From Sulfidibacter corallicola (GTDB lineage Bacteria > Acidobacteriota > Holophagae > Acanthopleuribacterales > Acanthopleuribacteraceae), in the NCBI RefSeq assembly GCF_017498545.1, contig NZ_CP071793.1, forward strand, positions 5,965,001 through 6,029,000: DNA of 64,000 nt, written 5' to 3'. The first letter of the stretch is position 1. Each line of letters begins with the position of its first letter. Shown in pieces: positions 18,710 through 27,857 of this stretch. Under the pieces are notes generated by a model. The model worked only from the letters and a program-made list of their open reading frames with translations. It was not told the DNA's origin and searched no databases. The translations under genes were made by a program, and so were the position numbers.

Positions 18710-19417
18710 TTAGAACATCTCCAAGGCGGCGCGCGTGAATTGCTCCAAGTAGTCCATGAGCTGATCGGAGGCGGCAGCGGCCGCTTCTTCGTTGCCTTCG
18801 GCAACGGTGTCCATCAGCTTCGCGTGCAGGGTGGCCGATTGGCCGAGATCGCCATTGCCTTGATAGAGGTACCAAAACCGGCGGCAGTGGGCGTGCAGCG
18901 GTGCGCAAGCACGTGCGGCGAAGGGGTTTCGGGATGCGTCTTCCAGAACTTGATCGCACTCGCGGTCGTAGCGCATGAACTCCGCGGTGTGCTGGGTTCG
19001 TGCGGCCGCGGCGAGGTTCGCGGCGAGATCGGCCAACTGGGCGCGATGCTCGGGGGTGGCGCGTCTCGCGGCACGAGTGGCGATCAGGCGATCGAGGACT
19101 CTGCGGGTTTCCAGCAGGGCGAGGTGCTCGGTGATGTTGACCTCGGTGACCATCATGCCGCGACGGGGCATGGTCACGACGAGCCGTTCGGAAGTCAGGC
19201 GCTGCAAGGCCTCACGCAAAGGAGTTCGGCCAATGTTGATTTCCCGGCTGAGTTCCGCCTCGGAGAAGATCGTCCCGGGTGCCAATTTCAACGTGACGAT
19301 CATTTCCTCGATAACGGAATAGGCTTTTTCGGCTAGACTGCTGGGCTGTTTCTGCATAGTCCTTTTCGGTTGGGGCCTGGCGGCCGCCCTTTTCTGGAGT
19401 AAGGCACTTTGGGTCAT
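18710..19417 (-). CDS. GntR family transcriptional regulator, FCD type
   Basis: A 235-residue regulator. The winged helix covers about residues 27-95 (SEAELSREINIGRTPLREAL then RLVVTMPRRGMMV), and a helical FCD effector domain follows (ALLETRRVLDRLIATRAA, then His/Asp metal or ligand residues). FCD regulators commonly sense carboxylic or amino acid intermediates, and GntR proteins control hydroxyproline operons in other bacteria. The start could instead be an internal ATG at 19357, since the first 20 residues are basic and low in structure. It begins 22 bp after the aldehyde dehydrogenase stop codon. It is the best candidate to bind the palindrome near 22580 and 14897. Confidence 0.88.
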   Translation of the reverse strand: MTQSALLQKRAAARPQPKRTMQKQPSSLAEKAYSVIEEMIVTLKLAPGTIFSEAELSREINIGRTPLREALQRLTSERLVVTMPRRGMMVTEVNITEHLALLETRRVLDRLIATRAARRATPEHRAQLADLAANLAAAARTQHTAEFMRYDRECDQVLEDASRNPFAARACAPLHAHCRRFWYLYQGNGDLGQSATLHAKLMDTVAEGNEEAAAAASDQLMDYLEQFTRAALEMF

Positions 19418-19438
19418 GTTCGACTTCCCGATTCCGGC

Positions 19439-20869
19439 TCAACCGGCCAAATAGGTGGTTTTGACCGTTGTGTAGAATTCGATTGCCGCCGGCCCTTGTT
19501 CGCGTGGGCCGTAGCTCGAATCTTTTCTGCCGCCGAAAGGAACGTGGTAGTCCACACCCGCCGTTGGTAAATTTACCATGATCATACCCGCTTCTGCATG
19601 GCGTTTAAAGTGCAATGCGTGTTTTAGCGACGTGGTACAGATTCCCGAAGACAAACCGAATCCGGTTCGATTGGCTTCTTCGAGGGCCTGTTCGTAGTCG
19701 GCGACTCGTATGACCGAGGCCACCGGGCCGAAAATTTCTTCGCGATTGATGCGCATGTCGGCCGTGGTTTCGGTGAACAGGGCGGGCGCCAGGTAGTACC
19801 CTTCGCGCGCCAGTTGCAGGCGATCGCCGCCGTAGACGAGCTTGGCGCCTTCGCTCTGGCCGATTTCGATGTACTCGCGCACGCTGTTGAGTTGGCGACC
19901 GTCGACCACCGGGCCCATTTGGGTACCCGCCTCACGGGCATCGCCGACCACCAGCTTGGCGAGGCGTTCGGTCACGGCATTGACGAAACGATCGTGAATG
20001 CCCTCGGTCACGATCAGGCGGCTGGAAGCGGTGCAGCGTTGGCCGGTGGAAAAATAGGCGCCGTTGACGGCAATGTTGACCGCCGTGTCCAGATCGGCGT
20101 CATCCAGTACGACGAGCGGGTTCTTGCCGCCCATCTCCAGTTGGAACTTGGCCATGCGACCCACGCAGGTCGCGGCGATCCGGCGACCGGTATCCACCGA
20201 ACCGGTGAAGGTCACGGCGTTGACGCGAGAATCTTCCACGATGGCGTTGCCGATGACGCTACCGCGACCCATGACCAGGTTGAAGGTGCCGTGCGGCAGA
20301 TCGGCCCGAGATATGATCTCCGCCAGGGCCCAGGCGCTTCCGGGCGTGAGTTCCGCCGGCTTGAAGACGACCGTGTTGCCGAAGGCGAGGGCCGGCGCGA
20401 TTTTCCAGGCGGGGATCGCGATCGGGAAATTCCAGGGGGTGATGATCCCGACGACGCCCAGCGGCTCGCGCGTCACCTCTACCGCGACGCCGGGGCGAAT
20501 CGAGTCCACCAGATCGCCGGCCATGCGCAGCGCTTCACCCGCAAAAAACTTGAAGATCTGACCGGCACGGTTCACTTCGCCGATCGCTTCGGGTAGGGTC
20601 TTGCCTTCTTCCCGCGCCAGGAGGTCGCCCAATTCCTGTTTGCGCGCGATGATTTCGGAGCCGATGAAGTCCAAGGCGTCGGCCCGCTGTTGGGGCGTTT
20701 TTCGAGACCAGGTCGGAAAGGCTTTGACGGCGGCTTCCACGGCCGCTTCGGTGTCGCGTTTCTCCGCACGTGCGTAGCGATCCACCACGTCGCTGATATC
20801 GGACGGGTTGATGTTTTCGATGCTTTGGTCCGACGCTTTCCAGGCGCCGTCGATGTAATTTGCCTTCAT
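19439..20869 (-). CDS. Aldehyde dehydrogenase, probable alpha-ketoglutaric semialdehyde dehydrogenase
   Basis: A 476-residue NAD(P)-dependent aldehyde dehydrogenase. The active site shows C279 (STGQRCTAS) and the general base E245 (FQLEMGGKNP); PWNFP and FTGS mark the cofactor fold. The N-terminus YIDGAW...INPSD resembles ketoglutaric semialdehyde dehydrogenases. In this cluster it would oxidise alpha-ketoglutaric semialdehyde to alpha-ketoglutarate, the last step of hydroxyproline breakdown. The true start is 20869 (aggag site); the frame is open for 110 more codons upstream without protein-like sequence. The regulator gene follows after 22 bp. Confidence 0.9.
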   Translation of the reverse strand: MKANYIDGAWKASDQSIENINPSDISDVVDRYARAEKRDTEAAVEAAVKAFPTWSRKTPQQRADALDFIGSEIIARKQELGDLLAREEGKTLPEAIGEVNRAGQIFKFFAGEALRMAGDLVDSIRPGVAVEVTREPLGVVGIITPWNFPIAIPAWKIAPALAFGNTVVFKPAELTPGSAWALAEIISRADLPHGTFNLVMGRGSVIGNAIVEDSRVNAVTFTGSVDTGRRIAATCVGRMAKFQLEMGGKNPLVVLDDADLDTAVNIAVNGAYFSTGQRCTASSRLIVTEGIHDRFVNAVTERLAKLVVGDAREAGTQMGPVVDGRQLNSVREYIEIGQSEGAKLVYGGDRLQLAREGYYLAPALFTETTADMRINREEIFGPVASVIRVADYEQALEEANRTGFGLSSGICTTSLKHALHFKRHAEAGMIMVNLPTAGVDYHVPFGGRKDSSYGPREQGPAAIEFYTTVKTTYLAG

Positions 20870-21519
20870 GTTTCGCTCCTGTTGATTGAAATGGCTGAGC
20901 TGACAAGAGAACGCTTGTGGACGATGAGGTGTTCGACATGGGGGGTTCCGCGATTGGGAACCGGATGGGACCGTTTTCCGTCTGCGCGGAGAAGCGGCGA
21001 TCCGTCCAGGGGAAAGGATCGCATGCGGATCATCAACTCGGCATGGGAAAACCGGCCCTTTCGGCGAAAAGTCGAGAATCCATCCCCCGGTTCGGCCGGG
21101 GGATGGTGTCTGAGGAGTCGCCTGGTCGGGCGTGGTGTATTCGGCATTCGTTCCTGAGGAAAGGGGGAGAAGTGGTGGCTTTCCCCGGAGAACGAACACC
21201 GAATAAGCTTGATCCGCCGCAAAACCGGTGCGGCGGGAGACCGTCGCGCATGGGGGAACAATCGCGAGGGCCGGGGGGAAATTTGGTGTGACAGGCCGGT
21301 TGTCGTTGATCGATAGGTGGGCGATCGCCGCCTTGGGGCATGCGGAGAGCGCCTAAAAAGAGGGGAACCGGCTCGAACGAGCGGTTGAGGGGATGCTCCC
21401 TCGAACCGGTTCCCACGATGAAGATACGCGGATGTGTCGATCACATCGCGAAGAGGTGCGATGCGATCGACGTCACCGCGTTTTGATCAGCCCGCTCGCG
21501 GTCGGGCCCCGCATATGAC
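20870..21519. other. 650-bp intergenic region with several strong hairpins
   Basis: No gene is supported here, although frames are open by chance in GC-rich sequence. Three inverted repeats are seen: CATCCCCCGG/CCGGGGGATG (21081-21090 with 21096-21105), CCGCCGCA/TGCGGCGG (21214-21221 with 21229-21236) and the terminator at 21350-21414. The first two could stabilise or process the leader of the aldehyde dehydrogenase transcript. I could not fix the promoter of that transcript. Confidence 0.6.
21350..21414 (-). terminator. Terminator after the deaminase gene
   Basis: A long stem (ggggaaccggctcga at about 21362-21376 with tcgaaccggttccc at 21401-21414) includes an inner gaggg/ccctc hairpin. On the minus strand it is followed by ctcttttt. 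It separates the DapA-type gene from the aldehyde dehydrogenase, so the two may be separate transcripts. Confidence 0.7.
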
Positions 21520-22452
21520 CTAAGCGAGAACGGTCTGATCGTTGTGAGCTGCTTTTGCCAGCTCGGGTCGAGAAGCGAGACATTCGTCGATGATTTCTTC
21601 CACTCTGCGGCGTTCTTCGCCGGCCAGAGGTAGACGGGGGGCGCGTACGTGTTCGGTGCCGAGGCCGGTTTTGACCTCCGCCAGCTTGATGTTCTGCACC
21701 AGCTTGGTGGACACGTCCAGGTGGAGCAGCGGCATGAACCAGCGATACAGTTCGCGGGCCAGGGTGAGATTGCCGGCCAAGGCGGCCTGATAGATGGCGA
21801 CCGTTTCGCGCGGGAAGGCGCATACGAGGCCGGCGACCCAGCCGTCGGCCCCCAGCAGCAGGCTCTCCAGAGCCAGGTTGTCCACACCGCAGAAAAGGCG
21901 GTAGCGGTCGCCGAGCAGGTTGCGGATATCGGTGATGCGACGCACATCGTCGGAGGATTCCTTGATTGCGACAAAATTCTCGCAATCGGCCAATTCCGCC
22001 AGGATGTCGGGGGTGAGGTCGATCCCGTAAGCAACCGGATTGTTGTAAAGCATGATGGGCAGGTCGGTCGACTTGGCGACGGTGCTGAGGTAGGCAACGG
22101 TTTCACGATTATCGGACTTGTACAGCATGGGCGGCAAAAGCATGAGGCCGTCGGCGCCGAGATCCTTGGCATCGGCGGCCAGTTGGCAAGCGGCCTGAGT
22201 GGTGTTTTCCGCGATGGTGGCGAGCAAAGGAACTTGTCCCTTGATTTGAGCGGCGGCAGATTGTATGGCACTGCGTTTTTCTTCAGGAGAAAGAACACTG
22301 TTTTCGCCGAGCGTTCCAAGAACGATGATGCCATGGCAGCCACTGTCGAGCATGGCTTGGATATGGCGTTGGAATGCGGGAGAATCGAGTTGGTCGTCGG
22401 CGGTGAATTTCGTAGTAACGGCAGGGAATACGCCGTGCCAATTAAACTGCAT
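21520..22452 (-). CDS. DapA-family lyase, probable pyrroline-4-hydroxy-2-carboxylate deaminase
   Basis: A 310-residue TIM-barrel protein of the dihydrodipicolinate synthase/N-acetylneuraminate lyase family. The Schiff-base lysine K164 (VAIKESSDD) and Tyr136 (LPIMLYNNPVAYG) are in place, and GTLGEN replaces the GTTGE motif. In hydroxyproline catabolism this family member deaminates pyrroline-4-hydroxy-2-carboxylate to alpha-ketoglutaric semialdehyde, the substrate of the neighbouring dehydrogenase. The sequence alone would also fit another keto-acid aldolase, so the assignment rests on context. A taggag ribosome site precedes the start, and a palindrome-bearing promoter lies about 115 bp upstream. 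Confidence 0.85.
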   Translation of the reverse strand: MQFNWHGVFPAVTTKFTADDQLDSPAFQRHIQAMLDSGCHGIIVLGTLGENSVLSPEEKRSAIQSAAAQIKGQVPLLATIAENTTQAACQLAADAKDLGADGLMLLPPMLYKSDNRETVAYLSTVAKSTDLPIMLYNNPVAYGIDLTPDILAELADCENFVAIKESSDDVRRITDIRNLLGDRYRLFCGVDNLALESLLLGADGWVAGLVCAFPRETVAIYQAALAGNLTLARELYRWFMPLLHLDVSTKLVQNIKLAEVKTGLGTEHVRAPRLPLAGEERRRVEEIIDECLASRPELAKAAHNDQTVLA

Positions 22453-22564
22453 GATGGAACTCCTAAAAGATTTACTGGGGGCGGAAGGGACGTCAATCAG
22501 AGTGACGCAACAAATAAATCCGCAGAAGAAGGGACGATCGCGTCCGGCTACGTTTGCTAAATAT

Positions 22565-22594
22565 GTGATACCACTGATATATCAGTGAGTGCAA
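22565..22594 (-). promoter_or_regulatory. Deaminase-gene promoter with a perfect 16-bp palindrome
   Basis: CACTGATATATCAGTG (22572-22587) is a perfect palindrome. On the minus strand, -35 TTGCAC (22594-22589) abuts it, and -10 TATCAC (22570-22565, spacer 18) follows directly, so a bound protein would block RNA polymerase. The collagenase promoter holds a close copy. Confidence 0.75.
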
Positions 22595-22742
22595 CAAAAA
22601 AACGCGATCTCTATCGATTTCCTGTTTGTTTTTGTTCGGTTTTTCGTTTTGCTTGACCTCGGCCGCTTTTTCCGGCCTTGTCCCCGAGCCTCCACGATTC
22701 TGAAGCGGCTCGCATGGGCCCTTTCCGGAGGCCTTTCCAAAT

Positions 22743-22772
22743 AAAAAAAGAGCGGCTCTTTCGAACCGCTCT
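22743..22772 (-). terminator. Terminator of the M2 peptidase gene
   Basis: Arms agagcgg (22749-22755) and ccgctct (22766-22772) form the stem. On the minus strand a T-run follows it (ttttttt). It lies about 70 bp after the M2 stop codon. Confidence 0.9.
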
Positions 22773-22844
22773 CCTTGTTTGGATTTCGTGAATGGCGGAT
22801 ATCGAGTCCGCCCACCTCGATGGGGGCTCGCTCGGATCTCGCGA

Positions 22845-24698
22845 TTACAGGGCCGGCAAGGTGTGCTTGCGACCCTTGTTCTGCTTTTTCAAGTAGGCCA
22901 TCAGGGGCTCGAAGTAGTCGAGCATGGGCTTGGCGCTGATTTCTTCGCCGAGGTTGTCCCGCATCACCTTGCGCCAGTCGACGACCGAGCCGGTTTTCAG
23001 GATGCCGTGGAGGAAGGTGCCGATTTCCTTGTTGCCGTAGTAGTTGGTCGCCCGCGGATCCTGTTTCAGGATGTTCTTGGCGATGTGCGCGTGCAACTGG
23101 TGCAGGATGATGTAGGAGATGGCGTAGTCGTAGTACTGCGCCGCGTCGTTGTTGATGTGGGTCTTGGTGGCCGCGTCGCAATAGGATTCGTCGCGGTCGG
23201 AAGGAGGCTCGATGCCCTGGAACTTTTGCACGTAGGACCACCAACGCGCGTTGTACTCGTCCTTGGAGAGGTTCTGGCTGTAGAGGTCGTGCTCGAAGTG
23301 GGTCATGGTGCCCGCGGAGAAGGGAATGAACACCACCATGCCCAGCGCTTCACGCAGCAGGATCTGGATTTCGTCGGTCTTGGCGTTTTTGTCGATCAGG
23401 TTCAGCTTGGCCAGGAACGGCTTTTGGGTGGAGGCCATGCCCAGCAGGCTGCCGACGGCCTCGTGGAAGCCGCGGTTGGCGCCACGACGGAGCAGCGGCG
23501 GGACCTCCGGATTGGTATAGGCCATGTAGTAGTAGATGTGGCCGAGTTCGTGGTGGGTGGTCTCGTACCAGCGCGCGTTGGGCTCGACGCTCATCAAGCT
23601 GCGCAGGTCGTTCTGGAGGTTCATGTGCCAGGCGCTGGCGTGGGTGTTCTTCTTGTAGGGCGCGTCCTTGGCGACCGGGTAGAGGGAGGACTTGGTATAG
23701 AAGCTCTCGGGCAGCGGATCGAAACCGAGGCTGATGTAGAACCGCTCGGATTGCTTCACGAGCCATTCGCTACCCTTTTCCTCGAGAATGCCGTCGAGGT
23801 CGATGCCTTCCACCTTGACCATCTCGGCCCAATCCTGGCCCCAGCGATTGGGAAGCCAGTGGGCGGGAATCAGGTCGGGAACCTTCTTGGCGCCGTACTT
23901 CTCGGCCAGCTCGTGGCGGGCCCAGGTGTGGAGCTCGCGATAGAGGGGGCGCAGTTCTTTCATGAACTTGCGGTTCATCTCCATCATTTCCTTGGAGGTC
24001 ATGCCGTAATCGGAAACCTGGTAGTCGAAGTAGTCGTGGTAATCGAGCGCCTGAACCGTCTTGTTGCGCAGGTCTACCAGCTCAGCCAGGCCTTCCTTGA
24101 GCTCCTTGCCCACTTCCTTGGAGGCTTCCCAGGCCTTCAGGCGCTTGCTGGGGTCGGTCTCTTCGTAGAGAATGCTGTCGATCTGGTTGGGGGTGACTTC
24201 CTCGCCGTCAATTTTGAATGAGTACCCGAAGAGATTGGTGTTCTGGCGGGTTTCGGCGGCAATGCGCTTCTTGACCAGGTCGGGAACCGTTTGGGGGTTG
24301 TTCGCCGCGCCGTAGAGGATGACCTCGAGCTGCTTGACCTGCAGGGGGGTCAGTTTGTCTTTGTGATTGAGAAATTTCTTGGTGTGCTCGATGACCGAAA
24401 CGGAGCCGGTGTGGCGGGCCATGGCTTCGTTGGCGAGCTTGGTGATGTTGTCGATGGCGCCGACGCCGTCGATGATAACCGTGTTCGAGGCCCATTCCGC
24501 CTCCGCGGAGAGGGCATACAGGTCGAGAAAAGTCTTGGTGTATTCGTCGATAAACGCCTGGGCTTTGTTGGAAATGTCGCTTTCGGGCGCGCCCGCGGTG
24601 GTGGACAAAACCGAGAGGAACAAGATCAAAGTCGACATGATGGCGCGGGCGATGTTGCCGCCCGTCTTGGAAAAACGGTTCGATAGTTGGACGTTCAT
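22845..24698 (-). CDS. M2 family peptidyl-dipeptidase (ACE-like), exported
   Basis: A 617-residue zinc peptidase of the angiotensin-converting enzyme family. HELGH lies at residues 383-387, the downstream ligand is in GFHEAVGS, and the C-terminal half is helical, as in ACE. The N-terminus from 24698 (MNVQLSNRF...) carries a hydrophobic export signal (IMSTLILFLSVLSTTAGA). The frame runs open much further upstream, but that part is Arg/Pro-rich noise. M2 enzymes release dipeptides from peptide C-termini, so it could process collagenase products outside the cytoplasm; that role is inferred from position. It is transcribed toward the hydroxyproline genes but is separated from them by a terminator. 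Confidence 0.92.
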   Translation of the reverse strand: MNVQLSNRFSKTGGNIARAIMSTLILFLSVLSTTAGAPESDISNKAQAFIDEYTKTFLDLYALSAEAEWASNTVIIDGVGAIDNITKLANEAMARHTGSVSVIEHTKKFLNHKDKLTPLQVKQLEVILYGAANNPQTVPDLVKKRIAAETRQNTNLFGYSFKIDGEEVTPNQIDSILYEETDPSKRLKAWEASKEVGKELKEGLAELVDLRNKTVQALDYHDYFDYQVSDYGMTSKEMMEMNRKFMKELRPLYRELHTWARHELAEKYGAKKVPDLIPAHWLPNRWGQDWAEMVKVEGIDLDGILEEKGSEWLVKQSERFYISLGFDPLPESFYTKSSLYPVAKDAPYKKNTHASAWHMNLQNDLRSLMSVEPNARWYETTHHELGHIYYYMAYTNPEVPPLLRRGANRGFHEAVGSLLGMASTQKPFLAKLNLIDKNAKTDEIQILLREALGMVVFIPFSAGTMTHFEHDLYSQNLSKDEYNARWWSYVQKFQGIEPPSDRDESYCDAATKTHINNDAAQYYDYAISYIILHQLHAHIAKNILKQDPRATNYYGNKEIGTFLHGILKTGSVVDWRKVMRDNLGEEISAKPMLDYFEPLMAYLKKQNKGRKHTLPAL

Positions 24699-25320
24699 AA
24701 AGAGGATGGCCTCCAAAAAATTGTGTACCCCACTCTCCTGGGATCGAACCCCTGCCGCCGTTGGCGAGACCCTCGGGTTTCGCGAGACGGACCCGTGTGG
24801 TGGGGGTCCGGAGAATTGGATCTGAATCACGAGTGGTCCCGGCGGCTGATCGAGCCGATGGCGCGGGTGCGACTCGTCCCTCGCGGTTTCCGAACAAAGG
24901 GTCCGTACCGGAGGGGGATGGCTCGAATCGGGAATCGATACCGCTTCGGATAGGTCATTCATGAATAGCGAAACATCTGTCACACGGCCTTTGATCCCGG
25001 GCTTCGGCCCGGCGGGGGAGGGAACGCAGGCGCCATCGAATCGCGTGGTTTGCCACGATCGACAGTGTCGTCGCACCCACCCGAATCACCCACCATCCGG
25101 GTTCGAAACCGAACGGCGGCCGTGCACATCGCAGCGGAGGAAACGGGACTCAAAACCGAAAGTATACCATCCTAATCTTCTACGCGTAACACAGCGAACA
25201 AACGCATCACGGTCGTTTCGGAGCTCTGCCGGTGGGGCGGCAAAAAATTCAAGCTCCATGGAGGGGGGATCCGAAAGATGATAAGATGAACTCCCCTTTC
25301 CCGAGAAACCTAGGGGATTC
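24699..25320. other. Divergent intergenic region, no gene seen
   Basis: This 620-bp stretch lies between the divergent M2 peptidase and signalling genes and must hold both promoters. A small hairpin (ccgggc-ttcg-gcccgg, about 24,997-25,012) is present. No copy of the palindrome found upstream of the collagenase or deaminase genes is seen, so the M2 gene may not share that control. Confidence 0.55.
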
Positions 25321-27822
25321 GTGGAACGCACAGCCTGGGTTCAAATCTATTACCGCCGAATTTTTGCTGTCTGGGGTCTTGCTTTGGTCGCACAAAAGAT
25401 TCTGGAAGAAAAGTTGGACTCGCTCCGACGGGAGTACGAGCGACTTCTACCCAGAAAAGTCAAGCAAATCGGTGAAACGTGGGACTTGCTGCGGGAAAGC
25501 GGTGATCCGGGTACGTTGAGCCTGTTATATCGTTTGGTCCATAGTCTGGCCGGGTCGGGCGCGACCTTCGGCTTCACGCGTTTGAGTCAATGTGCCAAAG
25601 AGGTCGAAGCCTCTTTGCTGGCGCTCGAGGAAAAGGGAGAACCGCTCGGCGAAGAGGACCTGAGTGCCTTGGGCGAGCTGTTCGACACCATGCGGGAGGC
25701 GGCCTTTCAAAAGGATGCCAGCGTGGAGCAGGTCACGCTCACGTCGATCCAACCGCAGTCGCAAAAGGTGGAGACCCAGGCCAGACTGTTTCTCTACAGC
25801 CTCGATCCCATTTTTTCACAGCAGTTGCGGGTGCAACTCAGTTTTTACGATTTCCAGGTGTCGCTTTTCGCCGACTTGGGGAATCTGTTGCGGGAGGCCA
25901 ATCGCCAAAAACCGCCTTCGGTGCTGATCTTCGATTTGGCACAGGAAGGGTTCGGCGTGGCCCACCTGGAGCCGATCTACAATCTCTCCAAAGAGCTGAA
26001 CACCAAGATTCCCATGGTGTTTCTCCTACCGCGTGGGGACGATGCCACCTTCTGGTTGCGCGCCGTACAGATCGGCGCCCGGGCCTGCTTTTCGAAACCA
26101 TTGGGAATCGGCTTTCTGGAGAAGATCCACGAGATCGTCTCGCCGAACGAGGAACCACCCTATCGCCTGATGATCGTCGACGACGACAAGGTCCTCTCGA
26201 ATCATATCGGGGCCATCATGGAGAAGGCGGGCATGGACGTGTTGGTCATCAACGAGCCGACTCGCGTCCTCCAGCCGATGTTCCGTTTCAAGCCGGATCT
26301 GATTCTGATGGACCTGCACATGCCCGAATGCTCCGGGCTCGACTTGGCTCGGGTGGTGCGCCAGTACGAGGATTTCGTCTCGACGCCGATCGTCTACCTG
26401 TCCAGCGAGACTCAGGTCAACAAGCGCCTGGAAGCGCTGGATCTCGGTGCCGACGACTTCCTCATCAAACCCATCCAGTACCGCTACCTCTATTTCTCGC
26501 TTTCTTCGCGCATCAAGCGCGCCCGTCAACTGCGGACCCACATCCTGGCCGACGGCTTGACCGGCCAACAGAACCACACCACGCTCTGGCGCCGCTTGGG
26601 CGAGGAGCTGGTCAAGGCTTCGCAGAGCCGCATCCCGCTGACCTTCGCGTTGGTGGATATCGACAATTTCCACGAAATCAACGAGGAGTACGGTCACCCC
26701 GCCGGCGATCGCGTCCTGCGGGGTCTGGCGATGTTGCTGCGGCGGCGCATTCGGCAAAAGGGCATCATCGGTCGCTATGGCGGTGAGGAGTTCGGAGTCG
26801 TGCTGGTCGGGTTCGAGGAGGCCGAAGCCCTGGACCTGATGGACCAGATTCGCGAGGATTTCAGCGAAATCGTACACGATCTGGATCGCAAGGGTTTTCA
26901 CGCCACGATCAGTGTGGGCCTCGCCGGTTCACCCGCTTTCGAAACCGCGCGGCTCCTGTCCAAGGCGGCCGAATGTGCCGTGAACATGGCCAAGGAACGC
27001 GGTCGCAACCAGGTGCTCATCTATCCCAAGGATCGTGCATTGACGTTCCATCAGTCGCCACCGGCATCGGATGACGAAAGCGTGCGGTTCAAGGTCCGCG
27101 ACGAGAGCGAAGAACCCGAGATCCGACCCGACAGCAGCATCGATTTCCTCGTGTTCAACACGGATTCGTTCAACGTCCACGCCGCCGATGCCCAGGTGGA
27201 TTTCTCCGTGGACGGCTACGCCGAAGGGGAACAGCCGATCGAACTCACGGACGAGGAGAATACCATCTCCTTCGAGGATCTTTCCGAGGAAGCGCCGGAG
27301 GAGGCCGCCGTCGTCGACGACAGCCTCGCGGATCTGGACCCCGAGGAACTGGCCGAGGCCCTGGATCTGGAAGACGATCAGGCGCCGGACGATGTAGTCG
27401 AAGGTTCCGATGGCGACGAGAACGACGACGATTTCGACGAGTTTTCCGATGCACCCCTCGTCGTGGTGGTGGACGACGAACGCGAGATGCGGGAGTTGGT
27501 CAAGAACACCCTGAAGAACAACGGATTTCGGGTGTTGGTCGCGGCGGATGGCGATCAGGGGTTCGAGCTGGCGCTCCAACACGAGCCGGTCTTGCTGATC
27601 ACCGATCTGCTGCTCTTCCCCGGCATCCACGGCTTCGAGCTGTGTCGCCGGGTGCGCGCCCATCCCAAGCTGAAAGACTTGCGCATCATGGTCATGACCG
27701 GGGTCTACAAAAGTTACCGATACCGTATGGAAGCCCGCGACGCGGGAGTCGACGAATTCATGGAAAAACCGCTGGATTTGGAGAAGCTCGTTCAAAATGC
27801 GTGCAGATTGACACTCGCGTGA
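25321..27822 (+). CDS. Hybrid signalling protein: Hpt, REC, REC, GGDEF, REC
   Basis: An 833-residue cytoplasmic protein. An Hpt domain comes first (His in LVHSLAGSGATFGF, about residue 75). A degenerate receiver (about 155-270) lacks a clear acidic pocket. A full receiver follows (about 283-395; IVDDDK, LILMDLHMPECSG, final Lys in LIKPI). The GGDEF domain (about 420-570) has an intact GGEEF motif at 487-491, so it could make cyclic-di-GMP; the RxxD inhibitory site is not visible. An acidic linker leads to a second full receiver (about 715-833; VVDDERE, TDLLLFPGIHG, EKPLD). The GTG at 25321 has aggggat upstream; a TTG at 25384 is an alternative. A response regulator gene follows after 35 bp. 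Confidence 0.85.
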   Translation: MERTAWVQIYYRRIFAVWGLALVAQKILEEKLDSLRREYERLLPRKVKQIGETWDLLRESGDPGTLSLLYRLVHSLAGSGATFGFTRLSQCAKEVEASLLALEEKGEPLGEEDLSALGELFDTMREAAFQKDASVEQVTLTSIQPQSQKVETQARLFLYSLDPIFSQQLRVQLSFYDFQVSLFADLGNLLREANRQKPPSVLIFDLAQEGFGVAHLEPIYNLSKELNTKIPMVFLLPRGDDATFWLRAVQIGARACFSKPLGIGFLEKIHEIVSPNEEPPYRLMIVDDDKVLSNHIGAIMEKAGMDVLVINEPTRVLQPMFRFKPDLILMDLHMPECSGLDLARVVRQYEDFVSTPIVYLSSETQVNKRLEALDLGADDFLIKPIQYRYLYFSLSSRIKRARQLRTHILADGLTGQQNHTTLWRRLGEELVKASQSRIPLTFALVDIDNFHEINEEYGHPAGDRVLRGLAMLLRRRIRQKGIIGRYGGEEFGVVLVGFEEAEALDLMDQIREDFSEIVHDLDRKGFHATISVGLAGSPAFETARLLSKAAECAVNMAKERGRNQVLIYPKDRALTFHQSPPASDDESVRFKVRDESEEPEIRPDSSIDFLVFNTDSFNVHAADAQVDFSVDGYAEGEQPIELTDEENTISFEDLSEEAPEEAAVVDDSLADLDPEELAEALDLEDDQAPDDVVEGSDGDENDDDFDEFSDAPLVVVVDDEREMRELVKNTLKNNGFRVLVAADGDQGFELALQHEPVLLITDLLLFPGIHGFELCRRVRAHPKLKDLRIMVMTGVYKSYRYRMEARDAGVDEFMEKPLDLEKLVQNACRLTLA

Positions 27823-27857
27823 CGATCGGGTGGGTTTGGCGGTGCAAGGAGTTGCCG

